This document shows positions 6,427 through 14,150 of a DNA stretch of 23,110 nucleotides, one piece after another. The DNA comes from Bacteroides sp. UBA1773 (GTDB taxonomy: Bacteria > Bacteroidota > Bacteroidia > Bacteroidales > Bacteroidaceae). The DNA is taken from the NCBI GenBank assembly GCA_002315285.1, contig DCGR01000094.1, positions 1 to 23,110 on the forward strand, in the 5' to 3' direction. Numbering within the stretch: position 1 is the stretch's first letter; every line of letters begins with the position of its first letter. A program made the position numbers and the translations under genes. The notes beneath the pieces were generated by a model, which was not told the DNA's origin, made no database searches, and saw nothing but the letters and a program-made list of their open reading frames with translations.

Positions 6427-6996
6427 ATGTTCACTTTTCAAGCATACCCTATGCCATCACTCATCGCCATGTCGGTCGATTTCTTCTGGCCGTTCGTGGT
6501 CTCACTGGTCGCGCTATGTGCCATTCTTTTTGTGTCGTTGACACATTTCCGCCGATTTCATCGCAGGATCATTTCCTTGCAACGCCAGCTTCAGTTTTGG
6601 GTGGACCATCAGGATGCCTTGATGGGGTCATCTACGCCCGTTGCCGTCGGATCAGGCATGGTTGCTTTAGTCGGGACTACCAAGGAAAGCCTGACGGTCG
6701 CGTCGGACAAGATACTTTACATAGCGTCGGAATCAAACTATGTAAGGGTGGTATATGTCGATGAAAACGGGGAGAAATGCAAGATGCTGCGCCAGACAAT
6801 GAAGGAAATGGCCGTGACGCTTGCCCCTCATACCCACATTGTCCGTTGCCACAGGGCATTCATGGTGAATCTGCGCCAGATAGACCATGTGGAAAGTGTG
6901 GGGGGCAGCATGATGGTGTCGCTCAAGCACTCTGCCAGTCACATTCCTGTGTCGCGTGCCTATATAAGTGTCATACGCCAACAGGTGGTCAGTTGA
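6427..6996 (+). CDS. Membrane-anchored LytTR-type DNA-binding regulator
   Basis: From ATG 6427 the protein has 189 residues. One N-terminal membrane segment (FFWPFVVSLVALCAILFVSL, about 17-36) is followed by a basic linker FRRFHRRIISLQRQ. The LytTR domain occupies the last ~105 residues: ILYIASESNYVRVVY, then LRQTMKEMA, the H-I-V-R-C-H-R-A-F-M-V-N core, and SRAYISVIRQ. LytTR domains bind DNA direct repeats and usually follow a receiver domain. Here there is no receiver and no histidine kinase gene nearby, so signalling must be direct or through another protein. An in-frame ATG at 6283 lies upstream of the promoter, and 6451 is a possible later start. Its 3' end overlaps dnaE by 8 bases on opposite strands. 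Confidence 0.85.
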   Translation: MFTFQAYPMPSLIAMSVDFFWPFVVSLVALCAILFVSLTHFRRFHRRIISLQRQLQFWVDHQDALMGSSTPVAVGSGMVALVGTTKESLTVASDKILYIASESNYVRVVYVDENGEKCKMLRQTMKEMAVTLAPHTHIVRCHRAFMVNLRQIDHVESVGGSMMVSLKHSASHIPVSRAYISVIRQQVVS

Positions 6997-9900
6997 TGCG
7001 ATAGGTGAGTTCGGGGTTGTTGTCGAAGAAGCTCATCAGGTCTTTGGTAATGCTGGTCTTTATCTGGGGGGCATTCATGTTGATGTTTGCTTGTTGTTCG
7101 CTGTCGATGATGACAAATTGTACGGTAATCGTGCCAGGCGCATCGGTAAGTAATGCGGATAGCTCGACCACAGTCGATTTCGAGAGCGATAGTAGCGGAA
7201 TGGTGATGGTGAGCGAGTGGATGAGGTTGTCTTTGATGTCGGTGAGCAGTTCCACTTGGTTTACTTTCAGTTCGAATTCCTCCTGTCTCCATTTCTTCGG
7301 TTGCACGGTAGCATGTAGATAGACAAAGCGGCCGGGAACAAGATGGGTTCGCACGTTGTCCCAGTCCTTGCCAAAAAAAACGAAGTCGTAGGTTCCGGAG
7401 TAATCTTCTATCTTGGCACGTCCGTATGGATTGCCGTTCCTGCTCTGTCCTTCGCGCGATGCGATTACGATGCCACCCATTGTCAGCTCTTGTCCTTTTA
7501 AGGGAGTCAGGTCGTTGAGTTGTGTCATCTGTGTGTTGCACACGTGTTTCAGAATGATGCTGAATTGGTCGAGCGGATGTCCGGTAAGATAGATTCCAAC
7601 CAGTTCGCGTTCTCTGTTCAGCCGTTCGAGGTCTGTCCATACGGGTGCATTGGGAATGGGGGGAGTGGAAATTTCAACGGTCATGTCGCCAAATAGGCTA
7701 TTGGCGCTGTTGTGTTTGTCGAATTGATATTTGTTTCCGTATCGGGTGAGAATGTCGGAGAACACTTCGTTCTTGCTGTTCACAGCCAGGAAATCTTCGC
7801 GATGTACCTCGCTGAAGTCATCAAATGCGCCGGCAAGAGCCAGGCTTTCCAGGCATTTCCGGTTGACCGAAGAGAGGTCAACACGTTGTACGAAATCGAA
7901 GATGTTTTTGAATACACCATTTTTCTCACGCTCGGTAATGATGTTGTTTACGGCACTTGGTCCAACTCCCTTGATGGCACTTAGCCCAAAGCGTATGTTG
8001 CCTTTGTGGTTTACTGAGAATTTGTTGTAGCTTTCATTGATGCTTGGGCCAAGCGTGTGTATGCCATTGGCCTTGCATTCGTCCATAAGCTTGGAAATTT
8101 CGGTGATGTTGTTGGAATTCCGGCTCATGCAGGCAGCCATATATTCTGCGGGGAAATTGGCCTTTAGGTATGCAGTCTGGAATGCCACCCACGAGTAACA
8201 AGTGGCGTGCGATTTGTTGAAAGCGTATGAGGCGAATTTCTCCCAGTCGGCCCATATCTTTTCGAGGGTTTGTAGCTTGTGCCCATTTGCTTGTCCTCCA
8301 GCCATGAATTTGGGCCGCAAATGGTCCAGCTTGTCTTTCAGCTTCTTTCCCATGGCTTTTCGCAAGGTGTCGGATTCGCCTCGGGTGAAGTTGGCAAGCA
8401 ATCGGCTCAGAAGCATCACTTGTTCCTGATAGACGGTAATCCCATAGGTGTCTTTCAGGTATTTCTCCATGATGGGGATATCGTATTCGATAGGTTTTCG
8501 CCCCAGTTTCCGGTCGATGAAGTCTGGAATGTAGTCCATCGGCCCTGGCCGGTAAAGGGCATTCATGGCTATCAGGTCTTCAAATACGCCAGGTTGCAAT
8601 TCGCGTAGGTATTTCTGCATGCCAGGCGATTCGAACTGGAAGGTTCCGATGGTTCTTCCCTCGCAATACAAGTTGTAGGTAGGAGCATCGTCAATGGGAA
8701 TGTTGTCAACATCCAGCACAATGCCTTGGCTACGCTTGATGTTCTCGACAGCCTCTTTCATGATGGACAATGTTTTCAACCCCAGGAAGTCCATTTTGAT
8801 CAGGCCCGTGTCCTCGATTACCGAACCTTCGTATTCGGTGACAAGCATACGTTCGTTGGTGTCTTTGTCGATGGCCGTGCTTACTGGCACCCAATCAGTG
8901 ATGTCGTCGCGACAGATGATAGTTCCGCAGGCATGTACACCGGTACCCCGCACATTGCCCTCGAGCATCTTGGCATATTTGATGGTGTCGCTGGTTATGG
9001 GGTCGGGCGAAGCTTCGGCCTCTTGCAATTCCTTTACTTGTGCGATGGCGTTGACCAAATTCATCTTCTTCCCATCGGCGAGCTTGTCGGGGATGGATTT
9101 GCACAGCCTATCCGACTCCGACAATGGAAGTTTCTGGACACGTGCCACATCCTTGATGGCCATTTTGGTGGCCATCGTAGAATAGGTTATGATGTGAGCC
9201 ACTTTTTCCTGCCCATATTTTTTTGTCACCCAGTCGAGCACCAGACCACGGCCATCGTCATCAAAGTCGACGTCGATATCGGGGAGCGAGATTCGGTCGG
9301 GGTTCAGGAAACGCTCAAAAAGCAGGTCGTATTTGACAGGGTCTATTTTTGTGATCTCCAAACAGTATGCAACCAATGAACCTGCGGCAGAACCACGTCC
9401 GGGTCCCACCCACACGCCTAACTCATTTCGGGCTGCCCTGATGAAATCCTGCACGATAAGGAAGTAGCCGGGGAAACCCATTGTCTTCATGATGTGCAAC
9501 TCGAATTTCATCAGGTCCTTGTGCTCTTGTGTCAGGGAGTCACCATATATTTTGTGGGCGCCATCGTAGGCCAACTTGGCCAGATAGTCGGCTTCCAACT
9601 TGATGCGATACAGTTTCTCGAATCCACCTAATTTCCTGATCTTCTTTTGTGCATCCTCCTCGCTCATCACGACGTTTCCATTCTCATCTTGCGTGAACTC
9701 GTCGAACAGGTCTTTTTCGGTGAATCTTTGACGATATTCTTCTTCCGTGCCAAACTCCTTCGGGATTTCATAGTTTGGCATGATGGGTGGATGGTCGATG
9801 GAGTAGATTTCCACTTGGTCGCAAATGTCGCAGGTGTTCGACAATGCTTCCGGCAAATCGGCAAAGACTTCGTTCATCTCCTCACGGGTCTTCATCCATT

Positions 9901-10681
9901 CCTGCTTGCTGTAAAGCATTCGTTTGGGGTCATCCAGGTCTTTTCCCGTACTCAGGCAGATGAGCCGGTCGTGTGCTTCCGCATTGTCTTCGTTGACGAA
10001 ATGGACATCGTTAGTGCAGATGACTTTCACATTGAATTGTTTGGCATATTCCAAAAGTTTCGCATTGACGGTTTGCTGTAGTGCAAAAGTCTCGTGGTTT
10101 GCCCGTGGAACGGTGGCTTTATGGCGTTGGAGTTCCAGATAATAATCGTTTCCGAACAGCTGCTTGTACCACCTGATGGCTTCTTCGGCTTCATCGAAAC
10201 GGTTGGCAAGAATTTTCTGAGGCACTTCGCCACCAATGCAGGCTGAGCAGCAGATGATGCCTTCATGATATTTCTGAATTTGCTCACGGTCGGTTCTGGG
10301 ATGTCCATACTGCCCGATGGTCCAAGCGTTTGACACGATTTTGATCAGATTGTGATAACCGGTTTGGTTCTTGGCTAACAATATGAGATGATAAGCCTTA
10401 CGGTCCAGGTCTTTGTCGCGGTCGGTCAGGCGTCGTGGAGCCACATAAACCTCGCATCCGAAAATGGGTTTGAAGGGTGCCAATCCTTCTTTTTCACGTT
10501 TGGAGTTCAACTTGCTGACAAGGTTGAAATACTCCTTGATGCCGAACATGTTTCCATGATCGGTTATGGCAAGTCCTCTCATGCCATTCGCAATGGCCTT
10601 ATCGACTAATTTGCCGATGGCAGCTTGTCCGTCGAGAACGGAATATTGGGTGTGAACGTGTAAGTGTACAAAATCCTGCAT
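6989..10681 (-). CDS. dnaE: DNA polymerase III alpha subunit
   Basis: A 1230-residue replicative polymerase of the DnaE1 type. The N-terminal PHP domain begins HLHVHTQYSVLDG, with ITDHGNMFG at 39-47 and the late metal site TNDVHF near 223-228. The palm contains GPGRGSAAGSLVAY (427-440) and the catalytic pair D470 and D472 in LPDIDVDFDD; GLIKMDFLGLKTL carries the third acidic residue. HhH and OB-fold parts follow (GQELTMGGIVIASREG near the C-terminus). The usual Bacteroidota insertion between about 305 and 350 is present. The start at 10681 is chosen because the protein family begins MxDFVHLHVHTxYS and because the dnaE promoter lies upstream of it. The frame extends 69 more codons upstream, but these would overlap psd and its promoter. 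Confidence 0.98.
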   Translation of the reverse strand: MQDFVHLHVHTQYSVLDGQAAIGKLVDKAIANGMRGLAITDHGNMFGIKEYFNLVSKLNSKREKEGLAPFKPIFGCEVYVAPRRLTDRDKDLDRKAYHLILLAKNQTGYHNLIKIVSNAWTIGQYGHPRTDREQIQKYHEGIICCSACIGGEVPQKILANRFDEAEEAIRWYKQLFGNDYYLELQRHKATVPRANHETFALQQTVNAKLLEYAKQFNVKVICTNDVHFVNEDNAEAHDRLICLSTGKDLDDPKRMLYSKQEWMKTREEMNEVFADLPEALSNTCDICDQVEIYSIDHPPIMPNYEIPKEFGTEEEYRQRFTEKDLFDEFTQDENGNVVMSEEDAQKKIRKLGGFEKLYRIKLEADYLAKLAYDGAHKIYGDSLTQEHKDLMKFELHIMKTMGFPGYFLIVQDFIRAARNELGVWVGPGRGSAAGSLVAYCLEITKIDPVKYDLLFERFLNPDRISLPDIDVDFDDDGRGLVLDWVTKKYGQEKVAHIITYSTMATKMAIKDVARVQKLPLSESDRLCKSIPDKLADGKKMNLVNAIAQVKELQEAEASPDPITSDTIKYAKMLEGNVRGTGVHACGTIICRDDITDWVPVSTAIDKDTNERMLVTEYEGSVIEDTGLIKMDFLGLKTLSIMKEAVENIKRSQGIVLDVDNIPIDDAPTYNLYCEGRTIGTFQFESPGMQKYLRELQPGVFEDLIAMNALYRPGPMDYIPDFIDRKLGRKPIEYDIPIMEKYLKDTYGITVYQEQVMLLSRLLANFTRGESDTLRKAMGKKLKDKLDHLRPKFMAGGQANGHKLQTLEKIWADWEKFASYAFNKSHATCYSWVAFQTAYLKANFPAEYMAACMSRNSNNITEISKLMDECKANGIHTLGPSINESYNKFSVNHKGNIRFGLSAIKGVGPSAVNNIITEREKNGVFKNIFDFVQRVDLSSVNRKCLESLALAGAFDDFSEVHREDFLAVNSKNEVFSDILTRYGNKYQFDKHNSANSLFGDMTVEISTPPIPNAPVWTDLERLNRERELVGIYLTGHPLDQFSIILKHVCNTQMTQLNDLTPLKGQELTMGGIVIASREGQSRNGNPYGRAKIEDYSGTYDFVFFGKDWDNVRTHLVPGRFVYLHATVQPKKWRQEEFELKVNQVELLTDIKDNLIHSLTITIPLLSLSKSTVVELSALLTDAPGTITVQFVIIDSEQQANINMNAPQIKTSITKDLMSFFDNNPELTYRIN

Positions 10682-10711
10682 ACAAATTTCATTCTGAATT
10701 GAAAATTGCGT

Positions 10712-10743
10712 TAAAGATACGCATGTTTTATGAATTACGCAAA
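10712..10743 (-). promoter_or_regulatory. Promoter of dnaE
   Basis: On the minus strand TTTG (10743-10740), then 20 bases, then TATCTTTA (10719-10712), one base off TAnnTTTG. It lies about 30 bases before the chosen dnaE ATG at 10681 and confirms that start. Confidence 0.6.
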
Positions 10744-10757
10744 AAGATTTCGCGAAA

Positions 10758-10789
10758 TTTGCAAGTTTGGGAAAATAGATATATTTTTG
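10758..10789 (+). promoter_or_regulatory. Promoter of psd-pssA
   Basis: TTTG at 10758-10761, a 20-base spacer, and an exact -7 box TATTTTTG at 10782-10789. Transcription would begin near 10796, only about 15 bases before the ATG of psd. It is back-to-back with the dnaE promoter, with about 15 bases between the two -33 boxes. Confidence 0.65.
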
Positions 10790-10811
10790 CGAACTCATAT
10801 AACATGGTGTG

Positions 10812-11498
10812 ATGGGCAGACTAAAGAGATTAAAAAAAATACGAATACATAGGGAAGGTACAGAAATATTGTGTGTCTTCGGTTTCATATTTCTTCTTTT
10901 GAACGCATTATGCTTTTGGCTGGTTGGTTTCTCTGTGCCTTTTTATGCGCTTTTGGTCGTTAGCATGTTTGTCTTTTCCATGATGCTCAACTTTTTCCGT
11001 TGTCCTATCCGCCTCTTTGGCCAGGATACCGAGAAGGTGGTTGTGGCACCAGCCGATGGGAAAATAGTTGTGATAGAAGAGGTCGATGAGAACGAGTTCT
11101 TTCATGATCGGCGGCTGATGATTTCGGTTTTCATGAGCATTACGAATGTCCATGCCAATTGGTATCCGGTGGATGGGGTCGTGACTCATGTGGAGCATCA
11201 GGACGGTAGGTTCATGAAAGCATATTTGCCTAAGGCAAGTACAGAGAATGAGCGGTCGATGATTGTCATTGACACTCCTGATGGACATACGGTGATGACC
11301 CGACAGATTGCGGGTGCCATTGCGCGTCGCATCGTGACATACGCCACAGCAGGTGAGGATTGTTACATTGATGAGCACATGGGTTTTATAAAGTATGGCT
11401 CTCGTGTCGATACTTATTTGCCTTTGGATAGTGAAGTCTGTGTCACGATGGGGCAGAAAACCGTAGGCAACCAAACAATCATAGCCCATCTTAAATAA
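10812..11498 (+). CDS. psd: Phosphatidylserine decarboxylase
   Basis: A 228-residue membrane-associated enzyme that converts phosphatidylserine to phosphatidylethanolamine, using a pyruvoyl group formed by self-cleavage. Residues 20-55 contain two hydrophobic segments. The family core follows: VVAPADGKIVVIEEV (77-91), MSITNVHANWYPVDG (108-122) with the conserved N-V-H, and the cleavage site KYGSRVD, where Gly196-Ser197 is processed and Ser197 becomes the pyruvoyl group. The short form without the E. coli-like N-terminus is the usual type in Bacteroidota. GTG at 10809 is an alternative start one codon upstream. pssA, which makes its substrate, follows after 8 bases. Confidence 0.95.
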   Translation: MGRLKRLKKIRIHREGTEILCVFGFIFLLLNALCFWLVGFSVPFYALLVVSMFVFSMMLNFFRCPIRLFGQDTEKVVVAPADGKIVVIEEVDENEFFHDRRLMISVFMSITNVHANWYPVDGVVTHVEHQDGRFMKAYLPKASTENERSMIVIDTPDGHTVMTRQIAGAIARRIVTYATAGEDCYIDEHMGFIKYGSRVDTYLPLDSEVCVTMGQKTVGNQTIIAHLK

Positions 11499-11506
11499 TT
11501 CCTTGA

Positions 11507-12211
11507 ATGATGTCTAATCCGATTGTCAGGCAAATTCCTAATGCCATCACTTGCTGTAATTTGGTTTCGGGGTGTATTGCGGTAGTCATGGCGTTGCACA
11601 ACAATTATGAATGGGCCATGGCTTGCATTCTGATAGGTGCATTGTTTGATTTCTTCGATGGGATGACAGCACGGTTGTTGGGCGTATCCGGTCCGATGGG
11701 TGTCGAGTTGGATTCCTTGGCTGATGACATTACATTTGGGCTGGCTCCTTCGATGATCATGTTTTCGATGATGCAAACGGCAAGCAGCGGCCTGTCGTGC
11801 CGGTTCATGACGGATGTTTTTCCTTATACAGCCTTCTTGGTGGCAGCGTTTTCCGCTCTTCGCTTGGGCAAGTTCAATATTGACACACGGCAGAAAACAT
11901 CGTTCATAGGCTTGCCGACGCCTGCCAATGCGATTTTCTTAAGTTCGTTTGCGGCATGTTACCAGGATGTATCTATCCCAGTGTGGGTGTTGTTTGCGAT
12001 TGTTGTGGTGTTTTCGCTATTGTTGGTCGCTGAGATACCTATGTTCTCACTCAAGTTGAAGAACATGACATGGCGTGACAATTCTACCAAGTATGTTTTT
12101 CTTATAGGGTGTGTTGTGCTTCTGTTGCTTTTGGGGTTTTTCCACATCTATGCTCTTATTGTGTGGTATATTCTCCTCTCGCTTGCTGCTGGTCGTTTCG
12201 CAAAGCGTTGA
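11507..12211 (+). CDS. pssA: CDP-diacylglycerol--serine O-phosphatidyltransferase
   Basis: A 234-residue polytopic membrane enzyme that joins CDP-diacylglycerol and serine to give phosphatidylserine, the step before Psd. The CDP-alcohol phosphotransferase signature is complete: D48, D51-G52, A55-R56, G65, D69 and D73, within FDFFDGMTARLLG and GVELDSLADD. It is followed by about six hydrophobic helices. PNAITCCNLVSGC at the start is also characteristic. It begins 8 bases after psd, so the two steps of phosphatidylethanolamine synthesis form one operon. Two ATGs stand in tandem (11507, 11510), and either can be the start. It converges on tadA with a 28-base gap and no clear terminator. Confidence 0.95.
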   Translation: MMSNPIVRQIPNAITCCNLVSGCIAVVMALHNNYEWAMACILIGALFDFFDGMTARLLGVSGPMGVELDSLADDITFGLAPSMIMFSMMQTASSGLSCRFMTDVFPYTAFLVAAFSALRLGKFNIDTRQKTSFIGLPTPANAIFLSSFAACYQDVSIPVWVLFAIVVVFSLLLVAEIPMFSLKLKNMTWRDNSTKYVFLIGCVVLLLLLGFFHIYALIVWYILLSLAAGRFAKR

Positions 12212-12239
12212 TTGCTAACCGGACCGAAGTGCGGTAAAC

Positions 12240-12674
12240 CTATCGTTTTTCGGCAAAAAACCGTTTTATCAGTTTCATACAGTCGTCGGCCAAGATTCCT
12301 GATGTGACTGTTGTTTTGGGATGTAAGGTGTCAGGTGCGAATGTCCGATACCCTTTTTTCGGATCTGATGCACCGAATACCAGTCTGCTCATCTGAGCCC
12401 ATCCAATGGCTCCGGCACACATCACGCAAGGCTCTAATGTGACATAAATCGTGCAATCGTTCAGGTATTTCCCTCCGATGTGGTTTGCGGCAGCCGTTAT
12501 GGCTTGCATTTCCGCATGGGCGGTCACATCGTTGAGCAGTTGGGTGAGGTTATGGGCACGTGCTATGATTCTGTTTTGACATACGATGACAGCTCCTACT
12601 GGAATCTCGTTCTTGGAATAGGCTGTTTCAGCTTCTCGCAAGGCTTGTTGCATGAAATGGGTGTCGTCAACCAT
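12240..12674 (-). CDS. tadA: tRNA-specific adenosine deaminase (cytidine deaminase-fold)
   Basis: A 144-residue zinc deaminase with the TadA pattern: His53 and the proton-shuttling Glu55 in THAEMQAI, and Cys83/Cys86 in EPCVMCAGAI. TadA converts adenosine 34 to inosine in tRNA-Arg(ACG). The N-terminus FMQQALREAETAYSKNEIPVGAVIV is typical for TadA and argues against the guanine or cytosine deaminase relatives. Its ATG overlaps the TAA stop of the upstream small gene by one base (TAATG), so translation of the two is probably coupled. Confidence 0.93.
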   Translation of the reverse strand: MVDDTHFMQQALREAETAYSKNEIPVGAVIVCQNRIIARAHNLTQLLNDVTAHAEMQAITAAANHIGGKYLNDCTIYVTLEPCVMCAGAIGWAQMSRLVFGASDPKKGYRTFAPDTLHPKTTVTSGILADDCMKLIKRFFAEKR

Positions 12675-12883
12675 TAACGTCGCATTTCATGTTCGTTGAA
12701 CAAAGTGGGATAATCGTCTTCCAAATTGCGGTGGATGAAGGCAAGCAGGGTCTCGCGCATCCAACGTGAGCGGTTCGTTATCTTATACTTGTGTAGGTAG
12801 TTGTTGACGAATGTCAGTTCCTCTTCCGAAAACGACGTTACAAGTTGGACTGTCCTTTTTGTCTTTTTGTCTTTTTGCCCCAT
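12674..12883 (-). CDS. Small conserved basic protein of unknown function, coupled to tadA
   Basis: A 69-residue protein beginning MGQKDKKTKR. The basic N-terminus is followed by LVTSFSEEELTFVNNYLHKY, then NRSRWMRETLLAFIHRNLEDDYPTLF. The strand-helix-helix layout, with a conserved S-R-W-x-R-E-T segment, suggests a ribbon-helix-helix-like fold, but no characterised relative is recognised. It looks like a family I have seen beside tadA in Bacteroidota (memory, not checked). ATG 12883 is preferred because AAAGGA stands at a suitable distance and the promoter lies just upstream. A TTG at 12904 would lie inside the -7 box. The stop overlaps the tadA start. Confidence 0.75.
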   Translation of the reverse strand: MGQKDKKTKRTVQLVTSFSEEELTFVNNYLHKYKITNRSRWMRETLLAFIHRNLEDDYPTLFNEHEMRR

Positions 12884-12897
12884 GTTTTTTCCTTTGG

Positions 12898-12933
12898 GTT
12901 GCAAAAGTAATCGAATTTGTGTATTTTTGCAAC
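12898..12933. promoter_or_regulatory. Two face-to-face overlapping promoters forming one inverted repeat
   Basis: Plus strand: GTTG (12898-12901), 20 bases, TATTTTTG (12922-12929), driving yraN-birA. Minus strand: GTTG (12933-12930), 20 bases, TACTTTTG (12909-12902), driving the small gene and tadA. The two together form the inverted repeat GTTGCAAAAGTA - 12 bases - TATTTTTGCAAC with 11 of 12 positions paired. Each -33 box lies next to the other promoter's -7 box, so only one polymerase can bind at a time. Confidence 0.65.
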
Positions 12934-12956
12934 AATAATGAGAGAAATAGTTCTGT

Positions 12957-13325
12957 ATGGCATTTCACAATGAGTTAGGTTTGCAGGGTGAGGCGTTTGC
13001 CGCGCAATATCTGGAGGATAGCGGATATACCATTCGCCATCGGAATTGGAAATCCTTTTCGGGGAAGGAAATAGATATTGTTGCCGAAAAAGACGAAACA
13101 CTTGTATTCGTCGAGGTGAAAACCCGTAAATCCGCTTTGTATGGACAACCTCTTGAGGCCGTGAATAAAAGGAAGATGCAATACCTGATGGCTGCAGCCA
13201 CTTCATACACTCGCTTGTTTCATTGGTTTCCCCACGTACGTTTCGACGTTATCTCGTTAATCGGTTCGCAACCACCTTTTCAGCTACATCACATAGAAAA
13301 TGCCTTTGATCCACACATGCTATGA
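12957..13325 (+). CDS. YraN/UPF0102 family nuclease-like protein
   Basis: A 122-residue protein with the YraN pattern: a helix G-x-x-G-E-x-F-A-A-Q-Y-L, then GYTIRHRNWKS, KEIDIVAEKDETLVFVEVKTRK, and a basic ending part AVNKRKMQYLMAAA. The D and ExK residues in EIDIVA and VEVKTR match a PD-(D/E)xK nuclease fold related to Holliday junction resolvases; activity of the family is not firmly established. It starts about 28 bases after its -7 box, and its stop codon overlaps the birA start by 4 bases (ATGA), so it is translated together with birA. Confidence 0.93.
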   Translation: MAFHNELGLQGEAFAAQYLEDSGYTIRHRNWKSFSGKEIDIVAEKDETLVFVEVKTRKSALYGQPLEAVNKRKMQYLMAAATSYTRLFHWFPHVRFDVISLIGSQPPFQLHHIENAFDPHML

Positions 13326-14050
13326 ACCTTGCAATACCTTTACGTCACGAACAGGAAATCGACTCTACCAACGACTGTCTCAATCGGTTGTCACGCGTGT
13401 CGGACTTGCCTGAATTCTACACAATCTGGGCAGAATACCAATCAAAGGGGAAAGGACAGAAAGGAAACTCCTGGGAGTCGGAGCGTGACAAGAACCTCAC
13501 CTTTAGTTTCCTGCTTCATCCGTTGTCGATACCTGCTTCAGAGCAATTTGTCATCTCTGAAATGATCTCATTGGCCATTCGCGATGCGTTGTCATCATAT
13601 ACGGCAGGGATAAGCATCAAGTGGCCGAACGATATCTATTGGAATGACCGGAAAATCTGTGGCATACTTATTGAAAATGAACTGTGTGGCACTCAAATCA
13701 GCAACTGTGTGGTAGGCGTAGGACTGAACGTGAACCAGGATTCGTTCCACTCCGATGCACCTAATCCTGTGTCGTTGAAACAGATTACGGGGAAGGATAC
13801 CGACAGGGAAATGATTCTTCACCAAATCCTTGGTTCGTTCTATAATTTTTATGTTGTACGTCAGGGTGTCCATGATGCGTATTTGTCGGCCCTTTACCGT
13901 AGGAAAGGGTATCATCGCTATCGCGATGCGCAAGGATTGTTCGAGGCGGAACTTGTCGATGTGGAGCCGGATGGGCATCTTGTGTTGCAACCTCGAAACG
14001 GCTTGCCTCGTCGATTTGCCTTCAAGGAAGTCCAATTCATCTTGGATTGA
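13322..14050 (+). CDS. birA: Biotin--[acetyl-CoA-carboxylase] ligase, monofunctional
   Basis: A 242-residue biotin-protein ligase that makes biotinyl-AMP and attaches biotin to carrier proteins. Visible motifs: STNDCL near the start, the nucleotide loop GKGQKGNSW (43-51, in place of GRGRRGR), KWPNDIYW (100-107) with K111 in KICGILIE, and GVGLNVNQ. A short C-terminal SH3-like part follows (AELVDVEPDGHLVLQ). There is no N-terminal winged-helix domain, so it is the type without repressor function. It overlaps yraN by four bases. About 100 bases then lead to the next promoter. Confidence 0.94.
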   Translation: MNLAIPLRHEQEIDSTNDCLNRLSRVSDLPEFYTIWAEYQSKGKGQKGNSWESERDKNLTFSFLLHPLSIPASEQFVISEMISLAIRDALSSYTAGISIKWPNDIYWNDRKICGILIENELCGTQISNCVVGVGLNVNQDSFHSDAPNPVSLKQITGKDTDREMILHQILGSFYNFYVVRQGVHDAYLSALYRRKGYHRYRDAQGLFEAELVDVEPDGHLVLQPRNGLPRRFAFKEVQFILD

Positions 14051-14092
14051 GACACGAATAGCGTATTGGATGTCGAAAACTATGCAGATTTT

Positions 14093-14123
14093 TTTGCGAT
14101 TTCATTTATTTCCAGTATATTTG
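14093..14123 (+). promoter_or_regulatory. Promoter of the EIIC-kduI operon
   Basis: TTTG at 14093-14096, a 19-base spacer, and an exact -7 box TATATTTG at 14116-14123, 28 bases before the ATG at 14151. No operator-like repeat is obvious around it. Confidence 0.7.
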
Positions 14124-14150
14124 ACCAATTTTTAAAAACACATCAATAAA

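Noticed and set aside
10682..10888. 69-codon N-terminal extension of DnaE
   Set aside because: It would cover the dnaE promoter and overlap psd; the family begins at HLHVHT shortly after the chosen Met.
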